Shown: one piece after another, positions 1 to 13,247 of the stretch
Numbering within the stretch: the first letter of the stretch is position 1
How the letters are laid out: the number at the start of each line of letters is the position of its first letter
Assembly (NCBI RefSeq): GCF_000001735.4
Contig: NC_003076.8
Span: 22,447,835-22,511,834 of the forward strand
From: Arabidopsis thaliana
Taxonomy: Eukaryota > Streptophyta > Magnoliopsida > Brassicales > Brassicaceae
Direction: 5' to 3'
Length of the DNA: 64,000 bases
The notes under the pieces: generated by a model
Told to the model about the DNA's origin: nothing
The model's input: the letters and a program-made list of their open reading frames with translations, nothing else
The model's database searches: none
Position numbers and translations under genes: made by a program

Positions 1-317
1 TCCATACCTCGATTAAGTTTCTAAACTTTTCTTCCATTTCTCAGATCTGTCGTTTGCTAATTCTGTGGAAGCAGCAGAGTTTGACGTGGTCCTGTATTAA
101 AGAATTACCACAAAATATGACTCAAAAGTTTAAGACAATAGAAGCTGGCTTCTTTTTCTTTTATATTATTAAACAGCTAAAAGGCCCACTAGCTACACAT
201 GTGAGTGGCAGAGAAAAGTTATAGATTTCTTCTATTCTTCCTACACTTTCGTAGAGTGAGACACAAAAGATCAATCAAACTACTAATGTTGCAACTACAA
301 GGATAATGAGTGCTGAT
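1..317 (-). other. 3' flank / probable 3' UTR of the EDM2 gene
   Basis: No gene is visible in this stretch. It lies directly downstream (on the minus strand) of the EDM2 stop codon at 318-320, so its right part is probably 3' UTR. It is AT-rich and has no long reading frame on either strand. Confidence 0.5.
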
Positions 318-3300
318 CTAGTCATTAATCCAACCGCCAGATCGACTCATATAAGGGTAGTTCGGGTTCGGGCCAGGGGCAAAACCCCTTGGACTCATTT
401 CGAAGTCACTAGGTGGTGGCGGTGGCAGTGGAAAGTCATGAGGATTTAAGAGATTATGTCCGCTAGGTTGCAATGGAGGCTGAGGTGGGAAAGAGCTCAT
501 CCTCTGGTAATTCATTTGATCGAAATGAGGCGCATAACGTTGTTGCAATGGGAATGCATTGTCCATCAGATTTGGAGGAGGAGGAGGAGCTAACATGGGG
601 TCCAAGTGCCCACCGTACTGCTGTGGATATTCTCTTTGACCAATCCCTCTATCAAGGTCTGAATATCCTCGGAAATCAAACATCTCGTTAGGACCATTTC
701 TCAATGGAAACTGATCCGGTAGGAAAGGAGGATCCGGCATTCTATAGCCTCCACCGAAACCACCATACTTAGCAGCAAGACCATCGTCGAAATGGGACAA
801 ACTTGCACCATAAGATGGTTCAAAAGCTTCAAACGGTTTCTGACCCGTATTTTCTGGCGATGGACGAACAGTGTAGATGTCCTCTCTAGAAGTTCTCACA
901 GAGCTAGGCCTATCCCGACTCACTTCAGGTTTTCCAGTGCCCTGCACTTTACAACCATGTTCTCTAATATTCTTTCCCAAGTTACTTTTTGTCCTTGTTA
1001 TTGCAGGCAGAGATGCTTCTACAGCCTCGTGAGATCTTTGAGGTGTTGTAGTGGAAATTGATGTGCAGACAGCATATATATCATCTGGGGAAGACCTAAC
1101 AGGACTCTGCCAATCAGATGTCATTTCGGGAATTTTTACTTTGATGCTCTCTGGTGCTCTACTCAACTCTCCTTGATCCTCTTCCATGTCATTGCTCTTC
1201 CAATCCACATTATTAGAATCCATAGATTTCCCAAGCTTCCTACCAGAGTAGTCTTTGGTCTTTCCCTCCTTTTTCAGCTGACTTCTCCGTGACAAGTGAT
1301 CTGACTGATGTACACGTGCTACAGTTTCTACTGTGTCGATTTTCTCAGAGACTAAGATTTTATTAACGCATTCAGCTACCTCAAGTTCATCCTTTTCCAT
1401 AGGAATATCATCACACATGCCATCAGAAGCTCCAAGTGGATGCAAAGATGCGTTTGCTTCTTCTTCCACTATCTTTAACTTTGAGCTCCCCACATCCCTA
1501 GACAAATGGCAATGCTTCTCCGCTATTTTCTTGTGCTTGGCTGCAAAGTCGGACCGACTCCAGAGAGAAAGTGGCGGAGGAACAAGGTTCCAGTCTTCCA
1601 ATTGCTTGTCTTCTTCATTGACAGAACCAGGCAGGTAAAATGACTGAAAGGAATAGGCAAGAAGCATAACATGTAACTGAAACTCAATAAAGGCTCAATC
1701 TCTCAAAAAGCAAAATCAAAAGAAAAGCGAAAGATTTACATTTCCAGATAGGAACGTCTTATCCTCCCATATAAGCACATATGATGACTTCTTTTTATCT
1801 AACCTGTTGAGAAAAGTGATAGATTTAACAAGAGAGAGAGAGAGGAGTCGATATATTAGTGTTATGGAATGGTACAGAGGAGCAGATGAGATAGATGGAA
1901 ACTGAAACCTTTCAGTCTCGGGAGGAACAATGAGAATGAGAATCTTTGGGCGGAACTCAAGAGCCTTGGTAATAAACTTGTTTGCAAGAGAAGCATTGAC
2001 TCCAAATGGTGGATTTAGCCCCATAATCTACTCATAATTCCAAAAATATAAACAGTCAGATACTACTCAAACTATTTCAATGACACTGGAGCTTACACAA
2101 AGTTCATACTAAAGGAAATTTGTGTCTTACCAGCTTTGAACCTGGTTCCAACTCATCTTTACTTACAGTCATCCAATCCTTTCTCTCAAAATTGAAATTA
2201 TTCTGAAAGTAAGATAGCTAATCAATGAGTAATCCTAGAAGACTGATGAATAGAACACACCACGATCTAACATATGTTGCTTCCGTATCAGTGATAAGAC
2301 TTTACAACTTACGACAATAGTAGGCACACACACACAAGTCATTACCTTCGCTGGAAAAAGATCGTAATTTTTATATAAGCACTTCTTCCCCGTTTCTTCA
2401 AGCTTCGCGTTCATCAGACAGCTAAAGTCATTAGAACCACAACAGAAGTCGACAATCTGTTGGAAGAGATCCCAGAAACCAGACATCATTGTTTATGCAC
2501 AAGACATTGATCATTATACTAACAAGATCATACTTCAGAATATAAGAAAAAAACTTAAGAGAGGTAAACAAAATAATAAAATTAAACCCAACAGATAACG
2601 TTTGTGAGCAAATCTCACCATATCACCATCATCTGCATACCAATGCAGCCTATCAACAATCTGCACAAAAAGTAATAATAGGTCTGGTCAGGTACAAGCT
2701 TCAGATACAGGAGTTAAAATTTGACAAGAGTGTGTAAACAGCAGGTGATAGTCACTAGTCACGCAGGTGACAGAAAGTGTAAACCAACAGCATAATAATC
2801 CTCACAGAAGACAGATTAAGTAAGCTAATTGGAAAGACATAACATCCTACATTTTAAGAGTCATCTCTCCTTGAATTTTTTTCTTTCTCACTAATTGACT
2901 AAGTGTGAACCGAAAATCCTTGTAACATACAGGATGCTTAGACCTAAATCTTGTTTATGCTTTTAAGAGGATAGATTACCTGTTGAAGTTTTTCAGGATT
3001 AGTAAAATGACGACCAAATGAGGTATAGCGTGCACCATGGAGAAAAGGAGCAAGATAAACTTTGAGCTTATCCTGAAGCAAAAGAAATAAACATCTACAG
3101 GATTAGCAAAAATTACTAGTTACAAACAAAGATAAATAAAAAGGATGTCGAAAAAGCTAAGCTAGGACCTTCCACTTGAGGATTTGGCTCAGAACCTCTG
3201 GCTCACAAACTGCTTTTGCATCCTCAATGTTTCCTCCTTCCTCAAGCTTTTTTAGTGCTGTTCTGATAGCCTGAAGAACCAAAATTTTAAATTCATAACT

Positions 3301-6300
3301 AGAGGGTTAAGAGAGGCCAGATAGGGATCGGGTTCAGATTTTTAGCCCACCTGGACTGATCCCTCTACCTTCCCCATAGTGATTGTCTTGTCCACAACAT
3401 TCCTTGTGGAGTGTGTACTCATAGTAGATTGAATTTTGAATTTCTTTAAAATAGTACCCATAGTTATTTCTTCCGTAGCTTTTTTCATCACTGCCAAGAG
3501 CCTATTGACAAAAGTAGATTACAATGGAAGAAATTTACTAATAGGCCCCAAACAACAAAAATACAAACCTCCTTTGAGAGTCGTTGTCTAATGTAGGAAT
3601 TTCACTTCCTGGCTCCTTGGAGGCAATTGAGTCAGTCTTATTGTGCTTGCTATCAACAGGAATCACGCGCCCAGGTTTTACTGGATTAGGTTCCTGGGTA
3701 TAACTAAACAACCTCTCACCCAGTGAAATCTTGCTTTTACCAGCATCACGGGCTTCTTTTACTCCCAGCTTGTTTTTGCCAGCTTCACGGGAGTCTTCCA
3801 TCATCTTCTGGGATTTTTGTGGAACCATTTTATGCTTTATGGATGGATCAATATCCTTACGTTTCCTCGAATGATCTGGTACGGATGAAACTAATCCATG
3901 CTTCTTTGTGGAGAAACCATCTTTTGAAGAAGGAAACGAACTTCTAAAGGAATTCTTAGAAGCTTTTCCACAAGTATCTTGTAAGGCAGGATCCTTAACC
4001 TTAAGTCTTGCTTTATCTCGTCCCACATGTGATTCCAGTATCCTTCTTTGCTCTTTCACGAAGACCTTCTGCTCTTCCGTGAAAGGAAACTTAACATGGT
4101 CTCTAACTGGTGTCAGAAGTTCTTCATCTATCTCATGTTCTCTAGGCAAGGTATCTCATTCAAAATAAGTGTCTCAAGGTAAATAATTATAAATTCAAAA
4201 TACACCATATATGAATCTTACTGGCAATATATGAGTACACGGTTGTGCAAGAGTCCGTCCCATGCCCTAGTTAATATATCCTCGTCCTCAATATCTTCAA
4301 AAGAAATTTCCCTAGAAACCAACAAGACAGTTATTCAAATAGAGTTCTGAAATAGCAATAGAAAATGAATGATGAATGAATGAAGGTATACCGCGGTAGG
4401 CATTTTCTATGGTAGGACTTTGGACAACGCCGGCAAACAGCAAATTGCAAATTAGAGTCTGTCTTAACCTCTCCGTTTTCACAGACACTGCATTTGTGCA
4501 ATGGGCATGTATACTCTCCAGCAATGATTTGTCTTTCTAGTGCTTCAGACTCTTCTTTATTTCCTAAACGTAGCCGTCTTGTGACACAGTGAGGATGGTA
4601 AAAGTAGCCACAGGTGGCTGACACGCATTGGAAAACCTATGAACATGTTTAAAACACAAAGCTCAACCAATTACTTGTCAGTCACCATTATCAACAAAAC
4701 ATGTCTGAACAGCATTCAACATTAGAGATCAATAATTGCATACCTCTGCTGCTCCAGAAGAGTTATCAGAAGAGCCAAGGTTCTTGCAAATGAAGCATTG
4801 ATGTATCTTATGCTCACAGTTTGGGCAAAAGTATTTCTGAATTGCCTGGAAAACAATCCATAAACAGCATTAACATAGACTCCATGCCTACTCAAGAAAA
4901 CCAAGACGCCCAGACATATTCAGAACTAATGAAAGAATCATATATGTTACATACTTCCACTTGCATCTTGTTAAAGCCAAGAGAATCACAAAGTGAATCT
5001 TCACCATCTTTTTTGGTAGCATGAAATGATCTCAGGCAGCTTCCTTCACAACTGCAGAAAGCAGAACACAAGACTTATGCATCTGGAATAATAACAGTGT
5101 ATCTTTAGAACCTTTGAAGGCCTCAATTGCCTCAAACGCTGAATTTGCGTTTGCATGTTTCACAGTATTAAAACATTTTCAGTGTTTCATAAAATATTTT
5201 TGCAAATGCCAAACGCAAACAGAAGGTACGCTTGAGTTTCAAATTAGCAAAGGAAATTGTTCAAGACGCTAAAGGTTGTAGACTATTTGAGAAAATTCAC
5301 ACTAAATGTAAAAGCAAACGCTGGCATAAACGCACACAAATAATCAAGGCCTTATTCTAATAAAGAAAGTAAAAGGTGTAAGACTAATTATCAGAGATAA
5401 TCAAACTACAAGATCAATATCCAGCAAGGAAACATACCACAAAATCTCGCCACCATTGTCACATATTGCACAAACAGACTCAAAAAAATCATCGTCTTCA
5501 TCATCCAATTCATCTTCATCGGAAGCTACATAAGTGTCCTCATCTCCAACTATGAAATCATCTTTTGCATTGTCCTAATAAGTAATAACAAGTTCGTATC
5601 AGAAACTAAGACCGTGTGAAAGTAAGGGAAAAAAAGGGAAACGGCACATTAGGAAAGAGTACTCAAGTGGGAAAAAAGATTCGAACCTCGTCAGGTAATC
5701 TCCTTTTGGTAGGCTTTTTTGTGAGAAATGCAAGTATAAACTAGTAACACAAGAAAGAAAAACAGCACAAAATTAGGAGAGAATCAGGGTAAGAAAATGA
5801 TACATATACAGAAAACATTCAGGCCAGAAAGCGAGCTAAACTCTTGATAACAAATATGGGCATCACAAGCTCTCAGGAAACAAAAGCTACAACACCTATA
5901 AGAGATTTAATGGACTCTTCTAATTCAAAAATCCCAAAGACCAGAAACTCTGAAAATTCTCCATACAAACCTTCGAATTCGCCAAATTTCTATCTCTTTT
6001 CGCAGCTTCAGCGATTAAACCAATATGATCCACCAAATCATTCTGCGATGGCTTCACATCATATGACCTAGAAACAACATCCAATCACTAAAGTTAAAAA
6101 CCAAAAGAATGAAAACTCCCAGAGAGAAGAACAAAAGACCTGAAAAGCACAAATCAATCACCTCAAACTTCTAGTTAATTTCTCCCAGAGAGCTTTCTCG
6201 GACGCTTGGGGATTCCTCCTAAGAAACTGAATGGAATGCAACGTGACCAAAACAGTTCTAATCAATTCCCCATAGCTTTTCCTCGGTTCCTCAAGCTTAA

Positions 6301-6580
6301 TCCATATATTATCCTTCGTAAGAACAGAAATCTCAGGCTGGAAGTTCGAAAGATCGTATCTCCAAGCCTTAACAAGCTTATGCAGAGGCAAAAGGCCGTT
6401 ATCAGATCTTCCTCGCAAGTAAAAACCTAAACCACTACCATCAACTTTCTCCTCCACGCTCCATTGAATTGGGAGACGAGCAAACGAAACAGGCTCTTTA
6501 TCATCATCTTCGAAATAATAATTGGAAGCTGATTGAGGAACAGAGAAGTCTTCCTCTTCATCATCGTCAACGAACGTCAT
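318..6580 (-). CDS. EDM2: EDM2-type triple-PHD / methyltransferase-like chromatin regulator (multi-exon)
   Basis: A many-exon gene read from ATG at 6580 (MTFVDDDEEEDF) to a stop at 318. The first coding exons are about 6162-6580, 5971-6067, 5687-5740 and 5438-5574, all in phase. Exons around 4.3-5.6 kb encode a composite PHD region with repeated C/H ligands (CAICDNGGEILC, CFICKNLG, YFYHPHC, CSVCENGEV, SYHRKCLPR). The middle holds a basic stretch (SRKRKD, a possible NLS). Exons around 1.7-3.1 kb give a Rossmann methyltransferase-like fold with a motif-I-like VDFCCGSNDFSCL and an NPPF motif (GLNPPFG). The last exon (318-1634) has a long Pro/Gly-rich tail ending GGWIND. In A. thaliana EDM2 is a nuclear protein that controls the immune receptor gene RPP7 and other loci through H3K9me2 and polyadenylation choice. 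Family assignment is strong; middle exon borders were not all resolved. Telo-box-like AAACCCTAA sequence lies just upstream near 6655. Confidence 0.93.
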
Positions 6581-7700
6581 TCAATCCCAAAATTCCCTTA
6601 ACCCTAGAGACGTTTCAAAACACAAACGATCAAACGGGACACAACTTTCTCCTAAACCCTAAAAGAAATAGAAATTCAAAACTCGAATTAGGGTTTCGTT
6701 TTAGGAGACACAATGAACATGAATTGGACAATGAAGAAGACGAATAGCCTGGACATTTAAAGTCCTTCAAAGATTGGTACATCCAAAAATTGAGAAATTG
6801 AGAAAACGGAATTGAAGAAGTAAGCGAATGAATTGATTACGAAGTAGAAGAAGAGAAGTGATAAAAACCTATGAGAATTATCGTCTCTGTGTGTTGATGG
6901 AGATTATACTATGACGCAATTGAATCAAAAGAGAGTAAGAATTGAGGAAAAAAAAAGAGTAAGAATCGTCGTCGTCATTATTTTTTTCCAAGTTTATATA
7001 CTCGCGCACGTGTGCAAGCAACGCCGCTGAGATTGTGTTTTTGTTTTTTTTTTAAATATGACAAATTCTTAACATAATTCGTTTTTTTTAGTTCCCTTAA
7101 ATTTCGTTCTACAAATCTTCAGCATAAAATACGAATAAGACCGAGAATATTATATCCCTCTCCTTAATTAATATTTCGTATAGATTTCTCTATTTAGGGT
7201 TTTTATTGGATAACTATTATTCGAAGCAGGTACGTTTAAATAACAAGTCATGCAAGAAAGCATGCGCCTGGCTCTTGTAGCACGTTTGGTCTGCGATGGC
7301 ACTGCAAAGTGCAACGTGTGACTGGTTCGACGCTCGAGCCAGGCATCAGCAGAGAGAGAGAGAGAAGAGCAAGCAACACCAAACAACAAAAACAATAAGT
7401 CGATAAATATAAATCATTTGAGGTATTCTTAAATATCTCTTTTTTGTGTTTTAGCCGACAAAACGAATGCAAATCATTCCTTTTCAGCACAGTTATAATT
7501 TTAAATGACATTATTTTATGAAGATAAAAAACAATGACATTTTAATGTTTACTCCATAAAATATTTTTATCTTTTTATCTTTATTGTTATTGTGGTAACA
7601 AATATAGTTTTTATTTAGTAGTAGTAACACAAACAGAGGTGATGTGAAAAAATATTACAAAGCAACTCTGTTCCGGCAAAGATAGTTCAGTCTTGTTGCT
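6581..7700. other. EDM2 promoter/5' leader and fimbrin 3' flank
   Basis: This is an intergenic stretch between two minus-strand genes. Bases 6581-6930 are probably the EDM2 5' UTR and contain telo-box-like motifs (aaccctaga near 6603, aaaccctaa near 6655), which are common near the starts of plant housekeeping genes. The rest is AT-rich, except for a GC-richer patch at 7250-7380 that contains nested inverted repeats (separate entry). No gene is seen. Confidence 0.5.
7266..7344. repeat. Nested inverted repeats (possible hairpin)
   Basis: Three nested complementary pairs are visible: GCCTGGCTC (7266-7274) with GAGCCAGGC (7336-7344); CACGTT (7281-7286) with AACGTG (7313-7318); and GCACT (7299-7303) with AGTGC (7308-7312) around a GCAA loop. 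The segments between the pairs are unequal, so the fold would be a bulged hairpin. The patch is GC-richer than its surroundings. Function unknown. Confidence 0.45.
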
Positions 7701-10700
7701 CTATTCGTTAGCTGCTTCCTCTGAGATGGAGGTGATATCTGACAAAATGTCTGCGTCATTGTCTTCTTCTATCGTTAGGCTCGAGACTTCATTGTCTTCT
7801 TCTATCGTTAGGCTTGAGACTTCGCCATTTAAAGAAGAGACTTCGTCTTCACCCGTGACAGATGGAGCTGGTGAAGCATCAGTGCTCGTGCATGTGCTAG
7901 TGCATGTCGTCGTCGTGCTATGAGTTGATGATGAGTCTGAACTCGAACTTGAACTCTCTGACGATGATGATTGTTGTTGAAGGCTCCAATACATTATACT
8001 TGCCGTTAGGATTAGTATCATCTTTTGATTCACCTGCAACAAAAGACATTTAAAAACATCAGATTTACATTTTGATGTATGTTGTTTTCTTGTTTCGGAA
8101 GATTTGATTCCGTTCTTTACCTCCACGATATCTTCTGGCAACAAGAAAACCGAGCAACCAAGCTTTCTTGCTACGCTGACAATGTATGTAGCATTCAATC
8201 TCTTCTCATCGTCTGTTACAAAGTTTCCATAGCGAAAAAATAACGATTAAACAAATTCAGTTTGAACAGAGAAGAGAAAGAGAGTGAAGAGGTTGTGAGT
8301 GTAGTTAGAGAGAGTAAGGACCTGATTCACCCTTGGTGACAAGATTCCAGTTAACAACTCTTGGCTCAACCGCCCATAGAAGATCGAGGAAGAATAATCC
8401 GCTCGATAGACTTTTATCCTATTGAAGTTTAGCAAGACAGATTTTGTTCAACATAAGCTTGTTCAGTTGAACTTTTTTTTTTTGAGTTTTGATAAAAGTA
8501 AAAGATGGAACCTTGAAGCTTTCGATCTGCGATTTCCGCCCCATGATTCTGACTTTCCTGTTAGCCCAGCTTATGATTTCTGAGTCGGTCATGTCTTTTC
8601 CTCGTGTCCGAGATCTTAGACTCTTGAGAAGTTGGAGCATATGTGTTCTCATCAACTGCCATAAGAAGCCTGAGACATGTATACACACCTTTAGTGTTAT
8701 ACAATTTCTAAGACTGTTGAGCATCTTAACAAAATAAACATTTTTTAGCTAGCTAAGAAGAGTAATTACCGAGGATAAGCTTTTTATTTCCTTGAACAAT
8801 GTCATTTCCAGCTACATTTACGAGCGAGAATCTCATCTCTTTCCCAATCTTCACGACTTGATTGCAATTCTCTACTTTTCTAAACGGCATCTTAATTGGT
8901 GGTTTTGAAGCCTGCTTCCAGTTAACTGAGCCTGGATAGACCTTATCAACAACTTCCAGAAGAATCCATCTGCATCAGAAATATTCAGTATTGAAAAACT
9001 TATAATACGTTTCAGGACCAAAAGATTATAAATTATTTTGCATACCAAATGCTTACCCGTTTCTAACATCTTCAAACACATTATTGACGTAACTCTCAAT
9101 CCCGAGGCTGTTAATCCATAGCCGGTAACATCTTTCGTCTCTGCAAGTCTGTAAATCCTCAGTCATCATCTCCGCAAAGGAGAATCTACCATCAGTGCTA
9201 AGGCCATTCCTGCAGCAGGTACAGAGAAGCTAGTGTGTAAGAAACCAGTACATAAGAAAATATTCTATCTTTAGTGATCTTTTACCGACCTTTCATGAAA
9301 TATCTGTGCCACAAATGCTAGATTCAAATACGAAGACCCCTCAACTATCTCCTCTGCAGTCAAATACCGTTTGCAGTTCATTCTCTCTGCGTGTTCGAGG
9401 ACCATGTTAGCCCTTTCAAGATCATCCTCTGCATTTAGAGTTGCTGGATCACAATGCTCTGGTGCGAGAACATTAAGCAGGTAAGCATAGGCCTGTGCGT
9501 CCTGCATAGTCAACAATCTCAACCATCAACATTAAGAAAAAATACCAAACATTTTCATAACTAATGAGTGATCTGTTGTTTTTTCTATTCAAACTGATAT
9601 TGCGTCAGCGTGTTGGAGAAAACTACTTGATGAAGCTTTTGAAGGGACAAAAAAGAAGATTTGCTATTTGGAAATACCTTCAGATCCGATGAAAAATTTC
9701 CAACAGTTTTTTTGTAACCACCTTTCTTGAGATGGAAGTTCATCCATTTGAGCAAGACTTTCTCTGGGGGTAATCTCAGAAATTCTTCTATATCCTGCAA
9801 CAGACAGAAACTTGTTATTAATATCTACGACATGCTTATAGTTTGGTCAGATATTCACAAATAGATTAGCAGATCGTTACCTCGTTGTCCTCCACCAACT
9901 CAACAAGCTGAGGCATCTTCTTTAAACTAAGATCGGCAAGCAGTTGAATCTGCAGTTTCCAGCATTGGTTAGTAAATCATCAAGCACAAACACAAGACAG
10001 TGCACATAGCAAACAAGTATGGACCTTTATGAGTTGTGAGATCAATCCAAGCACCAGATGAGGCTGCAAAAACAATGAAACATCTGCAGTCAGAATCTTC
10101 TATATTCGTCTCAACCAATATATTATGATATACTGAAAAGTGAAAACTAAGCAAGTATAACATACTCGTCCTTCAGCCAGGTCCTGAGTCCCGATATTAA
10201 CCACACTGCAGCCAACAGCTTTTGCAGAGTTAAGACAGAGCGTGTGATTCTCATTTCTCTCCCATGGGTTAAGTACCCTTTTCGTGTTGATCGCTCGTTC
10301 ATCTATTGTCCCAGGAACTGCTATATTTATAAGCTTACTGTGCCAACAAAGGAAAAAGAGAGTACAAGTCAAAATCCAGAAACCAAAATGTACTAATGTT
10401 GAGACTGAAATCCAAAACACAAATTTTCACATAAGTTCATTACCATAAAAGCACACCATCTTTCACAAGTTCATACAAATCATTTGAATCCGGATCTAAA
10501 GGAAGAAATTGCTTCAAAAACGGGTCATCCCCAAGATATCTATTGATGTGAAGAACAAAAGAACCCTTCTCTGACTGGTTTATGGTATGAAGAGTCGTAG
10601 TGCCGGCTTTAAGAAATGAAGATGAATGCTTAAGACCACCACCAGCTTTATCAGCAGCTTTATCTCGCAAGTTTAGATATACCTACACACATTACACATC

Positions 10701-11116
10701 ACATTCATCAAAAGAGATTCACAAGAACAAACAAAACACAACACAACACAGAGAAAGATCAAACTAACCTTGAGAAACGATTCGAAATCAAGATCATCAT
10801 CACTTTCATAATCAGAACCCAAACCTCCCAAGATTTCTTTGATTTCTTTCTCCTTAAATGATGAACTAAGTGACTTCACCTTGACCAACACAGATGGAAG
10901 ATCCTCTAATGTAACCTTACCACTCTGATTCTTCAACGCAACAAACTAAAAAACCACAAATCAAAACAAGCTTCTCTTTAGATTGCATCCACGGAAGCTA
11001 AACCAATGAGAAAGAGAGTAACTTTATACCTTGGAATTAAGACTCCTTAGCTCAACTTGTGTAAGCTGACTTTGTAACCATGGATCCGAAACAATAACAC
11101 CCACAAAACCAGACAT
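7701..11116 (-). CDS. Fimbrin (plastin), actin-bundling protein with four calponin-homology domains
   Basis: A multi-exon gene from ATG at 11116 ([15 protein letters not shown]) to a stop at 7701-7703. The first exons are 11030-11116 and 10769-10945. The predicted protein has an EF-hand-like N-terminal region without a clear calcium loop ([18 protein letters not shown]), then four CH domains. Typical pieces are [84 protein letters not shown] and ISWANRKVR. Length is near the 690 aa usual for plant fimbrins. Fimbrins cross-link actin filaments in the cytoplasm. The C-terminal tail is unusual: a Ser/Thr-rich run, then an acidic stretch with a tandem 11-residue repeat ([11 protein letters not shown] twice). 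By position this should be At5g55400; published fimbrin numbering differs, so no symbol is given. Confidence 0.93.
7758..7823 (-). repeat. 33-bp tandem duplication inside the fimbrin C-terminal tail
   Basis: Two adjacent copies of a 33-bp unit (7758-7790 and 7791-7823) differ at one visible base. They encode the repeated acidic peptide [11 protein letters not shown]. The unit is a multiple of three, so the frame is kept. The near identity points to a recent duplication in a tail outside the actin-binding CH domains. Confidence 0.9.
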
Positions 11117-12842
11117 CTCCCCCGTTACAATCCACGGGGAAGATAATCTTCAAACTCACACCAATGTAGGAACTTCTCCCTGCCAAGAAAGAATCAGAAA
11201 AATCAAAACTTTGAGATAAAACGAAAAGAAACCAATTTTATCGATCGAAAGATTTCATTACTTAAAATAGCAATGTTGTTCTTAACTAATCAAAAAACAT
11301 TACAGCAAGATTCAAACTTTTAACAGTTTTCCAGATAGATTAGGAAAAAAGCCGGTGACTTTCGATTACACAAAATCCAGAAATCTAGGAGAATAATAAA
11401 AATAAAACACAAACCCCAATGTATCGAAATGAGATTCTTCTCTGCTTAGAATCAATAATCCAAAGTTGTTCAATGTGTATATTTTAATCGATGATAATGT
11501 TTCTTTCTTCCAGAAAACTAGGAAGCAAGAATCGAACCACAATGTGAACGAAGATGATACGGCAGAGAAAAGAGAGGATCGTTATTTGCTTCGTGCGAGA
11601 GCAAACAAAGAGAGAGAGAGAAAACGAGTTTCTGGTTGTGAAATTGAATGCTTAATCAGAATCGCGAGTAGGGTTTTGTTTGGTTTTATATACTCGCTGT
11701 CTGATGACGACATGTGGAAGAAACAGTGGACCTCACGGTTTAACGACTTGTGTAGGTGTCATTTCTAAATAGAGAAGAAGACTACACAAAAAATTTGTAT
11801 GCTTTTGGACTCTTAAATGTTTTTCTATGTATTTACTTCGTTAGTTCGTTACATAAATTTAAAAATGACAGTACTAACCATATATAGCTGAGTTATTTTC
11901 GGAAGATATTTGATATTCTCAAGTGATATTTATTGCAAAATACCCTAATTTTTTTGTTTACTTATTTTTTTGGAAATTTAGATTTTATGAACGAAACAAA
12001 GATCTTCTCCACCGACGTTTTAAATATTTTGCTGATTTGTTTTTAAACCCCATGTGTGGTACGCACGACGGCCTACTATTTAAATTGTGACAATAACTAT
12101 AGGTGATATTGAATTTAATATTTTTATTAGAACGCAAATCTCTCTGTGTACAATTCGAAAGAAAATGTAAAAAAGCTTTACACAATAACACAATAGTTTT
12201 AGTCAAACAAAAATTAATGTCTACTATAAATCAACTGTATGGTAAGATTTCCATAACTTTTGCCGTCTAAATATTTTTTAAAGCAAGATCATAAAATATT
12301 CAAATCATCGTTTCAAGATGTTACAGTATTTTGATCTTTTTATAACATTTTATTGAAATAAAAGATATTAATTTGTTGAGAGGTGCAAAACAACATTAAT
12401 ATATTTATTTTAAACAACATAAATACAAAATCATTAAAAAACCAATCTTTTATTTAACAAGTGATAATAAAACTTTTGAAACTTGATGATAATTACCATA
12501 TTAAAAGCCAATAATTATCAAATTCATGTCAGTGCTAATGATCCATCTAAATGATCAACAAGGACAAAACCAACGGCGCCACAATGGTCACGCAAAGAGT
12601 CCAAAAAAATCTTTGTCATTCACCGCCCAGAAACTATGGCATGCAAAACAACTAAGTCTTTCTCACATTTGTCCCTTTCTTCACGCATCTCAACTCAAAA
12701 GCCTCCTGATCACATCACCCACACTTATCTTTACGTTACGCTCTTAAATTACTACTAACTTTCGGTTAGCATTTTAACTTGTTTATAAACAAGCTCATGA
12801 TCATGAGGGGGATTCACAAGTAGAGTCTAGAGAAAAGAGAGA
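11117..12842. other. Divergent intergenic region, fimbrin promoter (left) and first LTP promoter (right)
   Basis: The left part (about 11117-11700) is the fimbrin 5' leader and promoter, with a GAGA run near 11610. From about 11780 to 12530 it is AT-rich with no recognisable gene. The right part (12540-12842) belongs to the promoter block shared by the lipid-transfer-like genes (separate entry). Short reading frames here lack any family signal. Confidence 0.5.
12691..12798 (+). promoter_or_regulatory. Conserved promoter block of the LTP cluster, copy 1
   Basis: CAACTCAAAAG at 12691-12701 lies 152 bp before the ATG. A TATA-like TTATAAA at about 12783 is followed by AAGCTCAT at 12791-12798. 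Both short motifs recur at similar distances before the other three LTP copies (CAACTCAAAAG at 13861, a one-base variant at 19560, again at 20681; AAGCTCAT at 13942, 19649, 20821). The similarity reaches further upstream (a CAAGGACAAAAC segment), so the promoter was duplicated with the genes. Confidence 0.6.
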
Positions 12843-13247
12843 ATGGGTAAGAACAATACCAAATTCCTTATGCAATTTGCAACTTTTGCAATGGTTTTAA
12901 CCTTTGCGATGATGGTCAAAGAAGCTACAAGCATGTCCATTTGTGACATGGACATAAATGATATGCAGAAATGTCGCCCAGCCATCACTGGAAACAATCC
13001 CCCACCTCCCGTCAATGATTGCTGCGTAGTGGTTCGGAAAGCTAATTTCGAATGCTTATGCAGATTTAAGTTTTATCTCCCAATTTTACGAATTGATCCA
13101 TCTAAAGTCGTGGCTCTTGTAGCTAAATGTGGTGTTACAACAGTCCCTCGTTCTTGCCAAGGTATTTTCATGTGATTTTTGAATTTGTAGTAAGATCTTG
13201 AGAGTAATTAATGACAGAGTGTAACGTTTTTTATTCGCGCAGTTTGA
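12843..13247 (+). CDS. DIR1-type lipid-transfer-like protein (LTP copy 1)
   Basis: Starts at ATG 12843 (MGKNNTKFLMQF). An N-terminal hydrophobic signal peptide of about 30 residues is followed by an eight-cysteine motif (IC, KC, CC, ECLC, KC, SC) with a Pro-rich NNPPPP insert before the CC pair. This is the protease inhibitor/seed storage/LTP fold: a small secreted four-helix protein with a lipid-binding cavity. Reading straight through gives 110 aa. A splice from 13161 (donor gtattt) to 13243 (acceptor gcgcag) gives 107 aa ending SCQV, and the same architecture is present in copy 4, so I prefer the spliced form (12843-13161, 13243-13247). It is first in a tandem array of four. The actual lipid ligand cannot be read from sequence. 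Confidence 0.88.

Noticed and set aside
5687-5713. 27-bp microexon in EDM2
   Set aside because: A much better acceptor (gtgttactag) 27 bp upstream gives a 54-bp exon in the same frame, adding FILAFLTKK.
7258-7350. Possible miR160-type precursor (TGCCTGGCTC on the minus strand)
   Set aside because: Only the first 10 bases resemble miR160; the following bases (GAGCGTCGAA) differ, and the two arms do not pair over a continuous 20-nt duplex.
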